A stretch of DNA of 64,000 bases from Mucilaginibacter gilvus (GTDB taxonomy: Bacteria; Bacteroidota; Bacteroidia; Sphingobacteriales; Sphingobacteriaceae), in NCBI RefSeq assembly GCF_004054195.1, contig NZ_SBIW01000006.1:317653-381652 (forward strand), written 5' to 3'. Positions 44,401 through 51,911 of the stretch are shown in pieces; within the stretch, counting starts at the first letter, position 1; the number at the start of each line of letters is the position of its first letter. Under the pieces are notes generated by a model, which saw nothing but the letters and a program-made list of their open reading frames with translations, did no database searches and was not told the origin of the DNA. The position numbers and the translations under genes were made by a program.

Positions 44401-46308
44401 TTACATATACGCCCTTTGGTTCTTACCTTCCATCCAGTTAACAAAGGCGCGATTCACAACCTTGTTACCACCCGGGGTTGGGTAATCGCCGCTGAAGTAC
44501 CAGTCGCCGGTGTGGCCGGGGCAGGCAATATGCAGGTTATCTAAAGTTTGATATAAAACCTTCACTTCGCACTTAACGCCTTTAGGGGTGATGATCTGCG
44601 CGATACGGTCAGAAATTTCCTGATCGGTAAACTGCTCATAAATAGCTTTTACGTAGTTCTCCACATCCTCTTTCGGCAGTTTGGAGCTATCTTTACACTT
44701 CTGGTAAACGCCCAGTATTACATCATCCTTGTCGGCATCTTTTAACAAGCTTATAGCAGCTTCGAAAGCCACAAACTCGCCCATGCGCGACATATCTATA
44801 CCGTAGCAATCCGGGTAACGGATCTGCGGGGCAGATGATACCACCACTACCTTTTTAGGGCCAAGGCGATCTAATATCTTCAGGATACTTTGTTTTAGCG
44901 TTGTTCCGCGTACGATGGAGTCGTCTAATACTACTAATGTGTCGTCATCATTTTTAATGAGGCCGTAGGTGGTATCGTAAACGTGCGCTACCATCTCGCT
45001 ACGGTCGGCATCCTGTGTGATGAAGGTACGCAGCTTAACGTCCTTAATAGCAATCTTCTCTACACGTGGCGCCATGCTCAGCACCTCGGTTAGCTCTTCT
45101 TCGCTTATTTTATCATCGCGGTTAAGCAATTTGTCGCGCTGGTATTGTTTAATGTATTTATGCACCCCTTCTACCATGCCGTAAAAGGCAACTTCGGCAG
45201 TGTTGGGGATGTAAGAGAACACGGTGTTCTTCATGTCGTTATCCACCGCGTTCAATATCTGCGGGCAAAGCAGCCTGCCTAATTGTTTACGCTCGCGGTA
45301 AATAGAAGCATCGCTGCCGCGCGAGAAATAGATCCGCTCGAAAGAGCATGATTTTTGTTCCTTCGGCTCGCTAAACATTTCCTCGGTTATCTTGCCGCTC
45401 TTTTTAACGATAAGGGCATGGCCGGGGCGGATCTCTTTAACTTCGTCTATAGGGATGTTGAAGGCAGTTTGTATAGCAGGGCGCTCAGAAGCGGCTACTA
45501 CTATCTCGTCGTTATAATAATAATAAGCCGGGCGTATGCCTACAGGGTCGCGCATTACAAAGGCGTCTCCATGGCCCAAAATACCGGCTATGGTGTACCC
45601 ACCGTCCCAATTCTTGGCGCTTTTCCGCAATATCTTAGCCACATCCATATCATTGGCTATGAGCTTGCTTATTTCGCGGTTATCGTCCAATCCTTCGCGT
45701 TTGTACTGATCAAAAAGGCCCTGGTTCTCGGTATCGATGAAGTGGCCCATTTTTTCCAGCACGGTAATGGTGTCGGCTTGTTCTTTAGGGTGTTGGCCCA
45801 GGTCATATAGTTGTTGCAGCAGTTCATCAACATTAGTCATGTTAAAGTTACCGGCAATAACCAGGTTACGCGTCATCCAGTTGTTTTGGCGCAGAAAAGG
45901 GTGGCAGCTTTCGATGCTATTTTTGCCATGCGTACCATAACGCAAATGGCCCAGAAGAACTTCGCCGGTAAAGCTTACATGTTCTTTGAGCCATTCAGCA
46001 TCCTGCATTTTTTCAGGCTGCTCTTTTTCTATCTCGGCAAACTTCTTCTGTATATACTCAAAGATATCTGCCACCGCGTTTGATGCCATCGACCTATGCC
46101 GGCTGATGTATCGTTTCCCGGGTTCAATATCCAGCTTAATGGTAGCAACGCCCGCGCCGTCTTGCCCGCGGTTATGCTGTTTTTCCATTAAAAGGTAAAG
46201 TTTGTTTATGCCGTACAGCGCCGTGCCGTACTTTTTTTGATAAAAGGATAACGGCTTTAAAAGGCGGATAAATGCTACTCCGCACTCGTGCTTTATCGAA
46301 TCGCTCAT
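44401..46308 (-). CDS. Amidophosphoribosyltransferase, long Bacteroidota-type PurF
   Basis: Glutamine PRPP amidotransferase: class II glutaminase plus PRTase domain, first step of purine synthesis. 635 residues, clearly longer than B. subtilis or E. coli PurF (about 475-505). The Cys nucleophile is at residue 9 (IKHECGVAFIR), implying a short propeptide. Glutaminase blocks: QHNRGQDGAGVA, HLRYGTHGKNSIESCHPF and DPVGIRPAYYYY. PRPP loop: VVLDDSIVRGTTLKQSI. The extra length is in the glutaminase part and a C-terminal extension (ACPGHTGDWYFSGDYPTPGG). This long form may be a second PurF-like enzyme; a standard PurF would have to be sought elsewhere. Confidence 0.88.
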   Translation of the reverse strand: MSDSIKHECGVAFIRLLKPLSFYQKKYGTALYGINKLYLLMEKQHNRGQDGAGVATIKLDIEPGKRYISRHRSMASNAVADIFEYIQKKFAEIEKEQPEKMQDAEWLKEHVSFTGEVLLGHLRYGTHGKNSIESCHPFLRQNNWMTRNLVIAGNFNMTNVDELLQQLYDLGQHPKEQADTITVLEKMGHFIDTENQGLFDQYKREGLDDNREISKLIANDMDVAKILRKSAKNWDGGYTIAGILGHGDAFVMRDPVGIRPAYYYYNDEIVVAASERPAIQTAFNIPIDEVKEIRPGHALIVKKSGKITEEMFSEPKEQKSCSFERIYFSRGSDASIYRERKQLGRLLCPQILNAVDNDMKNTVFSYIPNTAEVAFYGMVEGVHKYIKQYQRDKLLNRDDKISEEELTEVLSMAPRVEKIAIKDVKLRTFITQDADRSEMVAHVYDTTYGLIKNDDDTLVVLDDSIVRGTTLKQSILKILDRLGPKKVVVVSSAPQIRYPDCYGIDMSRMGEFVAFEAAISLLKDADKDDVILGVYQKCKDSSKLPKEDVENYVKAIYEQFTDQEISDRIAQIITPKGVKCEVKVLYQTLDNLHIACPGHTGDWYFSGDYPTPGGNKVVNRAFVNWMEGKNQRAYM

Positions 46309-46325
46309 GCTTGCTATTGAGGACG

Positions 46326-46333
46326 CAAAGGTA
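46326..46333 (-). promoter_or_regulatory. TAnnTTTG -7 element for the long purF gene
   Basis: TACCTTTG on the minus strand, 17 nt before the ATG at 46308. Confidence 0.5.
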
Positions 46334-46497
46334 AGACTTTATCTCAATTGTGTTTAAACATATTGTCATTATAATGCATTAATATTAGCTTAACAGTACG
46401 GCGGGTTAAACCACGAATAATCCAAAACTTAAACATGCTAAATGGCAAACATCGGGGGCTATTAAAACAAAAATCTTTAAATTTGATTATGAATTAC

Positions 46498-47367
46498 ATG
46501 ATGGAAAAACGATCGATCCTATATATTTTACTTGCTTTTACTATCGCAAGCTGCTCGGTTCCTAAATCAGCCCAGGCTCCCGTAAAAGGCCAAAACCTTT
46601 TTACCGCGCCTATTGGCGTGCAGGCTTATACCTACCGCGCCAGCTTCGCTGCCCGGCCCGAGGCTGTATTAGATAGTGTAAAAGCGCTTGGCATCACCCA
46701 AATGGAAGGCCCAAACCCAAAAGGTGTAGACATTTTTAAGTTTAGGCAGATGCTGGATAAGCGCGGCATCAGTATGCCGTCTATTGGAGTTGATTATGGC
46801 TCCCTGGTAAAAGAACCGCTGGAAGCTGTGCGCATGGCCGGTATATTAGGTTCTCAATTTGTAATGGTGGCCTGGCTTCCACATGGTAAAACTTTTACGC
46901 TTGATGATGCCAAAAAAGCTGTTGCCGATTTAAACAAGGCCGGCCGCACGTTGAAGGCAAACAGCTTAACCCTTTGCTACCACATCCATGGCTACGAGTT
47001 TGCGCCTTATGAGGATGGTACCCTTTTCGATTACATTGTAAAAAACACCGATCCGAGATATGTTAAGTTTGAGATGGATGTAATGTGGGCTTTCCACGGC
47101 GGTGCCGACCCGGCTAAACTGATGTTAAAATATCCAACCCGCTGGAGGCTGATGCACCTGAAGGATATCCGTAAAGGCATTGCTAACGACCTTACCGGCG
47201 GTACCGCTATCAAAAACGACGTAGCCTTAGGAACCGGACAGATTGATATCCCCGAAGTATTGAAAGCCGCTAAAGCGGTAGGCATCCGCCATTATTTTAT
47301 TGAGGATGAAAGCCCGGACCATGCCAAGCAGATCCCGGTGACGATAAAGTATTTGAAGAGCCTTTAA
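46498..47367 (+). CDS. TIM-barrel sugar phosphate isomerase/epimerase-like lipoprotein
   Basis: 289 residues from the ATG at 46498 (MMEKRS), with a lipoprotein signal (ILYILLAFTIASC). The rest is an AP-endonuclease-2/xylose-isomerase-like TIM barrel: GVQAYTYRASFAARPEAVLD, MPSIGVDYGSLV, LCYHIHGYEFAPYEDG, FEMDVMWAFHGGADPAKLML, MHLKDIRKG and HYFIEDESPDH. His, Glu and Asp at strand ends fit a metal site. Such exported members are common in Bacteroidota sugar utilisation; the substrate is unknown. Alternative starts at 46435 or 46489. A TAAATTTG element at 46478-46485 favours 46489 or 46498. Confidence 0.85.
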   Translation: MMEKRSILYILLAFTIASCSVPKSAQAPVKGQNLFTAPIGVQAYTYRASFAARPEAVLDSVKALGITQMEGPNPKGVDIFKFRQMLDKRGISMPSIGVDYGSLVKEPLEAVRMAGILGSQFVMVAWLPHGKTFTLDDAKKAVADLNKAGRTLKANSLTLCYHIHGYEFAPYEDGTLFDYIVKNTDPRYVKFEMDVMWAFHGGADPAKLMLKYPTRWRLMHLKDIRKGIANDLTGGTAIKNDVALGTGQIDIPEVLKAAKAVGIRHYFIEDESPDHAKQIPVTIKYLKSL

Positions 47368-47377
47368 GGTTGTTTTT

Positions 47378-47523
47378 TTTTACCACAGAGTACGCAAAGA
47401 TTGCAGCGTAATGAGTGCAGAAAGCACAGAGTTTTGCAAATTGGTTAAGCATTTTTTATAGCTGGTTGAATTGCAAAGCTCTGTGCGCCTCTGTGTTTTA
47501 CTCTGTGCGCTTTGCGGTAAAAT
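47378..47523. repeat. Large inverted repeat of the ACCACAGAG type
   Basis: TTTTACCACAGAGTACGCAAAG (47379 onwards) and CTCTGTGCGCTTTGCGGTAA (47502-47521) are inverted, as are inner words AGCACAGAGTTTTGCAA and TTGCAAAGCTCTGTG. It fills the gap between the TIM-barrel and nitrilase genes; could fold into a long imperfect hairpin. I recall such ACCACAGAG repeats as widespread intergenic elements. Confidence 0.65.
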
Positions 47524-47547
47524 ACCTAAATTGGATTACAGGCAAAA

Positions 47548-47571
47548 AATCGTGAAATTCGTGTCGATATG
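47548..47571 (+). repeat. TTCGTGAAATTCGTG-type repeat abutting the nitrilase start
   Basis: GTGAAATTCGTGTCGATATG ends with the ATG of the nitrilase-family gene. The same 20 nt end with the ATG of the DUF2071 gene on the minus strand (27213-27232). Confidence 0.6.
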
Positions 47572-48357
47572 AAAATAGCCGTTGCTTCTCCCCCCTATCC
47601 AAAATCTATTGAAGATGGTCTTTATTGGATAGATAAATTATCCAGAGACGCAGCCGACCAACAGGCCGTGGTAGTTTGTTTCCCCGAAACTTATCTACCG
47701 GGCTACCCTGGCTTTGGCGCGGAGAAAGCAACGCCCCAGTATATGCAAGCGGCTTTGGAGAGGGTTTGTGAGATAGCAGCAAAACATTCGGTATGTATCA
47801 TCATCCCGATGGATTGGTTTAAAGATGGCGAACTGCTGAACGTTGCTTACGTAATATCAAATACCGGCGATACCTTAGGCTACCAAACCAAAAACCAGCT
47901 GGACCCATCGGAAGACAACATCTGGACGGCAGGCACGGAGCGCAGTTTATTTGAGATTGATGGCCTGAAATTTGGCATTACCATTTGTCACGAAGGTTTT
48001 CGGTATCCCGAATCGGTAAGGTGGGCAGCAAGGAACGGCGCTCAAGTCGTGTTCCACCCGCATTTTACCGGCAGCGATACCGAAGGCGTACAACTCAACG
48101 AATGGGGCGAAAAACACAGCCCCTACTACGAAAAAGCCATGATGATGCGTGCCATGGAAAACACTATATACTTTGTCAGCGTAGGCTACGCCACCAAATA
48201 CCAGGAAGCGGCATCGTGCATTGTAGCGCCTGATGGCGTTTGCCTTGCCCATCAACCTTATGGCGAAGCCGGCGTTGCAGTTGTAGATATTGACTTGGGT
48301 AAAGCCACGGGGTTATTGGCCAAAAGGTTTAAGCCGAAGCTGGTGCGGGAAGTATAA
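47569..48357 (+). CDS. Carbon-nitrogen hydrolase (nitrilase superfamily)
   Basis: 262-residue amidase/nitrilase. Glu-Lys-Cys catalytic triad: E40 (VVCFPETYLPGYPG), K108 (LGYQTKNQLDPSEDN) and C140 (FGITICHEGFRYPE). AARNGAQVVFHPHFTG and AMENTIYFVSVGYA are also family blocks. The substrate cannot be predicted; a single-domain, non-omega-amidase type is likely. The 5' flank is a repeat that continues to the ATG, so its promoter may be inside that repeat. Confidence 0.9.
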   Translation: MKIAVASPPYPKSIEDGLYWIDKLSRDAADQQAVVVCFPETYLPGYPGFGAEKATPQYMQAALERVCEIAAKHSVCIIIPMDWFKDGELLNVAYVISNTGDTLGYQTKNQLDPSEDNIWTAGTERSLFEIDGLKFGITICHEGFRYPESVRWAARNGAQVVFHPHFTGSDTEGVQLNEWGEKHSPYYEKAMMMRAMENTIYFVSVGYATKYQEAASCIVAPDGVCLAHQPYGEAGVAVVDIDLGKATGLLAKRFKPKLVREV

Positions 48358-48523
48358 CCTCGCCCAAGAACCCGCTTGTCGAGGGAAGCGCATCGACGAA
48401 AAATCTTGAACGCTTCGCTTTTACGCCGGTGCATGACCGTCATACATAATCCGTATGCATGGCGTACAAGTTTTCTCTTCGCCCGCCCACTCTTTCCCTG
48501 CCCGCTTGCTCATCGAAATGACA
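48358..48523. repeat. Dispersed repeat with TCGAAATGACA end (copy 2)
   Basis: Shares GCTCATCGAAATGACA (48508-48523), ATGCATGGC, CTTCGCCCGCC-type and AAAAATCTTG blocks in the same order with 13160-13339. It follows the nitrilase stop codon directly. Confidence 0.6.
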
Positions 48524-48540
48524 ACGTTTTATAAACATTT

Positions 48541-48719
48541 GGTTTTGCCTTTAGCATCAATAATTTACGCGCCTTTTGGTATAGCGGTGCCTGCTTTGCC
48601 TATTTGGTAATAAGTCCGTTCTGTAGTATGATCACGCCGTTTGGCATGGCAACCCCTTTCTCTACATCTACAATACTTCCACCGGTAATAACTACTATTT
48701 TATTGGCAGATGCCGGTAA
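48541..48719 (-). pseudogene. N-terminal remnant of an amidohydrolase
   Basis: The minus strand reads LPASANKIVVITGGSIVDVE and KGVAMPNGVIILQNGLITK, the N-terminal beta-sandwich opening of metal-dependent amidohydrolases, then an in-frame TAG (48600-48602). In the next frame the sequence goes on as GKAGTAIPKGA, a stop, then IIDAKGKT, exactly where the family continues, before ending in repeat DNA. The HxH metal motif and barrel are gone. A frameshift, a nonsense mutation and a 3' deletion are therefore evident. Upstream sequence up to 48917 looks like repeat rather than coding. Confidence 0.65.
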
Positions 48720-48779
48720 AGCGGTCGATTTTGCAAAGGCTTCCATGCCATAGCCTGCGGCGCGTTTGATCAATTCGGG

Positions 48780-48915
48780 CAACAGCGCTTCGTCGGGTCG
48801 GGGGGGGGTACTTTTATTAGCAAGGTTAGTCTCGTGAGCGTCCACGCTCACCAATGTTGTTGCGCCTGGCGCGGCGGAGAAGTCTTGGCTCCACAGGTGC
48901 CTCTTTTTTAAAAAC
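48780..48915. repeat. Intergenic repeat with GTGAGCGT/ACGCTCAC hairpin and G10 run
   Basis: Hairpin at 48834-48851 (GTGAGCGT CC ACGCTCAC), preceded by a G run at 48800-48808 and followed by CACAGGTGCCTCTTTTTTA. No coding sense. It sits between the amidohydrolase remnant and the amt gene. The homopolymer is a likely site of length variation or sequencing error. Confidence 0.45.
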
Positions 48916-49005
48916 AAAACTGTTCACCTCCTCCCCTAAACATCAAACGCCAAAGGTTTCCCTTCGGCGTTCAACATTTGAAAATTTATTACTCTATATT
49001 AAAAC

Positions 49006-50313
49006 TTATAATCTTTCGCCATGCTGGCTGATATCCAATCCCACAACTTCTTCTTCTGTTGACACCCTTAGCGGCGAGATCATGTCGGTTATCTTCAACA
49101 ATATCACCGAACCGAAGAACGAGAATAAGGAAGTCGCAACCAGCGCCAGTAATTGAATGAAGAACAAATGCGTGTGCCCAAAAAATAAGCCGTTGCCGGT
49201 GGTGTTGGCCGGGTTTACGTTCTGGTTGGCGAATACTCCCGTTAGCAGCATGCCTACCATACCACCTACACCATGGCAGGGGAATACGTCCAACGTATCA
49301 TCTATCGTGGTGCGCGTGCGCCATTCTACCACGAGGTTACTCACCACTGCCGATATGATACCGATTGCCAGCGAGTGCGGCACGCTTACAAAACCGGCGG
49401 CCGGGGTAATAGCCACCAAACCTACCACGGCGCCAATACAGGTTCCCATGGCAGATGGCTTGCGGCCGCGAAGCATATCGAAAAATATCCAGGTAACACC
49501 GGCGGCGGCAGATGCCGTTGTGCTGGTAGCCAGTGCGGTTACTGCCAAATGGTTTGCGCCAAAAGCCGAACCCGCGTTAAAACCGAACCAGCCGAACCAA
49601 AGTAAACCCGTGCCTATCATTACATAGGTAATACGCGCCGGGGCATGGTTGGCTTCGTTACGGCGTTTTAAAAATAAGGCTGATGCCAGTGCCGCCCAAC
49701 CTGCCGACATGTGTACTACCGTACCCCCGGCAAAATCAAGCACACCTAATTTGAATAAAACACCATCCGGGTGCCAGGTGGCATGGGCCAATGGCGAAAA
49801 GATAAATATGGAGAACAGCACCAAAAAGATGATGTACGAATTAAAGCGGATCCGCTCAGCAAAGGCACCGGTGATAAGCGCTGGTGTAATAATGGCGAAC
49901 TTGAGCTGATACATGGCAAACAGCAGCAATGGGATGGTTGGCGCAAGCGGCCAGCTGGTATTGCCCAGCATCCCTTTCATCATAAAAAAGGTAGAAGGGT
50001 TACCAATAACCCCGCCGATGCTATCGCCGAAGGCCAAACTAAAGCCGAAAATACCCCACATTACCGTGATGATAACCATACAAACAATACTTTGTAACAT
50101 GGTGGATATCACGTTCTTTTTGTTCACCATACCGCCGTAAAAGAAAGCGAGGCCAGGCGTCATAATTAAAACAAGCGCGGTAGACATCAGCATCCAGGCG
50201 ATATCGCCGGTATTGAAATTCGACTTTATAGTTTTATCATATTCGATAGAAGGAAAAGCAAAGGTAAGGCCTAAAATTACCAGGATGATGAAGAAGGGGA
50301 AGTAACGTTTCAT
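49006..50313 (-). CDS. amt: Ammonium transporter (Amt/Mep/Rh)
   Basis: 435-residue inner-membrane ammonium channel. Eleven helices expected; first a signal-like helix (FPFFIILVILGLTFAFPS), then DIAWMLMSTALVLIMTPGLA, FFYGGMVNKKNVISTMLQS, the conserved FAGGTVVHMSAGWAALASAL with the pore His, and DVFPCHGVGGMVGMLLTGVF with the second His. The C-terminal tail (LRVSTEEEVVGLDISQHGE) contains the usual regulatory Gly/Asp motif. No GlnB/GlnK gene is adjacent in the window, which is unusual because amt often pairs with glnK. Confidence 0.96.
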   Translation of the reverse strand: MKRYFPFFIILVILGLTFAFPSIEYDKTIKSNFNTGDIAWMLMSTALVLIMTPGLAFFYGGMVNKKNVISTMLQSIVCMVIITVMWGIFGFSLAFGDSIGGVIGNPSTFFMMKGMLGNTSWPLAPTIPLLLFAMYQLKFAIITPALITGAFAERIRFNSYIIFLVLFSIFIFSPLAHATWHPDGVLFKLGVLDFAGGTVVHMSAGWAALASALFLKRRNEANHAPARITYVMIGTGLLWFGWFGFNAGSAFGANHLAVTALATSTTASAAAGVTWIFFDMLRGRKPSAMGTCIGAVVGLVAITPAAGFVSVPHSLAIGIISAVVSNLVVEWRTRTTIDDTLDVFPCHGVGGMVGMLLTGVFANQNVNPANTTGNGLFFGHTHLFFIQLLALVATSLFSFFGSVILLKITDMISPLRVSTEEEVVGLDISQHGERL

Positions 50314-50397
50314 ATATTATCAGCACTTTTTACAATAAACGGCTGAATTTATATAATTTCTGCAATATTTTTACGAAAAATGAAAAATTACTACAAA

Positions 50398-51906
50398 TTA
50401 CATGTATTTTATCAATAAATCGGGGAAGATCCCGAATATGATCAGCGCTATCGCGATAATCACCGAAAGTATCACCAACTTTACAGACCATTTATTTTCG
50501 CTAATGATAAGTTCGGTACGTTTCAAAAATAAATTAAGGGGAATTTTAATGTAGTAGAACAACGCCACTACCGTGGTAAGCGCCCCGGTGCCCAGCATAG
50601 CCAGCAACCAAACATCTTTGGTATGCTGATAAACGCTGTAGGCAGCCGAGAATACAAAAAGCTTACCCGTAAAACCCGCGCTTACGGGAATGCCAGTTAA
50701 GGAAACAAGCACTACCACAAAACAAACCGATGCCAACGGATATTTAAAGCCGAGGCCCTTATAGTCGCGCACATCGGTAATACCTTCGGCGTTCTCAAAG
50801 TAATTGGCCAAAGCAAGTGCCGCGATAATGCCAAGCCCATAAACCAGCAGGTAATATATTAAAGCGGATAAACCCTCGGGCGTAAACGTAACCAGCGCCA
50901 TCAGCGCAAAACCGGTATGCCCTATGCCCGAATAGGCCAGCATCCGTTTTACATTGTTTTGCAGTACGGCGGTAAAGTTACCTGCTATCATGGTGATGAT
51001 GCCGATAATGGCCAGTACTAAACGAAAATCAAACCCATGCCAATCTTTATAAAAAGCAAATGGGGTAACAAAATTCACCAGCAAAGCAAAGGCAGCAATT
51101 TTTGGCAAGGCCGAGAGGTAGGCCGTAACCGGGGTTGCCGCGCCTTCGTAAACATCTGGCACCCAAAAATGGATGGGCACGAACGACAACTTAAACCCTA
51201 TGCCCACCAGTACCAATACCAAAGCGAAGGATACGCTCAAAGGGTTTACCTGTGCAAGCTGCACAATCATCTGACTGCCCACCGTTAAATTCAGCGAGCC
51301 CGTAAAGGCATAAATAAGCGAGATGCCGTACAACATTACCGCCGATGATGCCACGCCAAACAACACATACTTTAACCCCGCTTCGGTACTAACCACCCGC
51401 TCGGATTTATAGGCCACCAGCAGGTACGATGCGATAGACACCATCTCAATAGCCAGGTAAATTGAGAGCAGGTTTACCGCCATGATCATGAGGTGCAGCC
51501 CCAATACAGATCCAATCACGATTGTATATAGATCTGACAAGCCTTTTTTATGTGCCTTTAACTTATTATCCCATGTAAAATACAGCAACAGAATAAAGGT
51601 TAATATATCAACTACGATCTTAAACTTAATTGCCGGCCCATGCAGCCATAGCGTATTACCGAACAGGTATTGCGAACCTGTGCCTTTCAACATCAAAAAC
51701 TTTTGATCGTAGTCCATCACCAATACCAGCGCCATGCCTATTAACGCGATGGAGCGGCACAACCACGTGGAGGCTTTACCGAAGAAAAGATCGGTAAGCA
51801 GTACCACGATAAACAATGCAGTTAAGTAAATTTCGGGCGTAAAATATTGCAGACTGCCTAAAACGTCACTTAACTGCTTGGGTATATCGTGTATCAGATA
51901 ATGCAT
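50398..51906 (-). CDS. nuoN: NADH-quinone oxidoreductase subunit N
   Basis: Antiporter-like membrane subunit of complex I, 502 residues with about 14 helices. Proton_antipo_M motif region: FALVLVLVGIGFKLSFVPIH, FWVPDVYEGAATPVTAYLSA and LLAYSGIGHTGFALMALVTF. The proton-pathway Lys and Glu residues lie in these helices (GFKLSF, EIYLTA). Last gene of the nuoH-N cluster, 5 nt after the DUF4139 gene. Confidence 0.97.
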   Translation of the reverse strand: MHYLIHDIPKQLSDVLGSLQYFTPEIYLTALFIVVLLTDLFFGKASTWLCRSIALIGMALVLVMDYDQKFLMLKGTGSQYLFGNTLWLHGPAIKFKIVVDILTFILLLYFTWDNKLKAHKKGLSDLYTIVIGSVLGLHLMIMAVNLLSIYLAIEMVSIASYLLVAYKSERVVSTEAGLKYVLFGVASSAVMLYGISLIYAFTGSLNLTVGSQMIVQLAQVNPLSVSFALVLVLVGIGFKLSFVPIHFWVPDVYEGAATPVTAYLSALPKIAAFALLVNFVTPFAFYKDWHGFDFRLVLAIIGIITMIAGNFTAVLQNNVKRMLAYSGIGHTGFALMALVTFTPEGLSALIYYLLVYGLGIIAALALANYFENAEGITDVRDYKGLGFKYPLASVCFVVVLVSLTGIPVSAGFTGKLFVFSAAYSVYQHTKDVWLLAMLGTGALTTVVALFYYIKIPLNLFLKRTELIISENKWSVKLVILSVIIAIALIIFGIFPDLLIKYM

Positions 51907-51911
51907 TTTTA

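Noticed and set aside
48720..48917. 5' part of a 105-codon minus-strand frame
   Set aside because: Lies in hairpin- and G-run-containing repeat DNA; only the last part has amidohydrolase similarity.
48934..48972. Terminator downstream of amt
   Set aside because: AACGCC/GGCGTT stem is present, but no T run follows on the minus strand.
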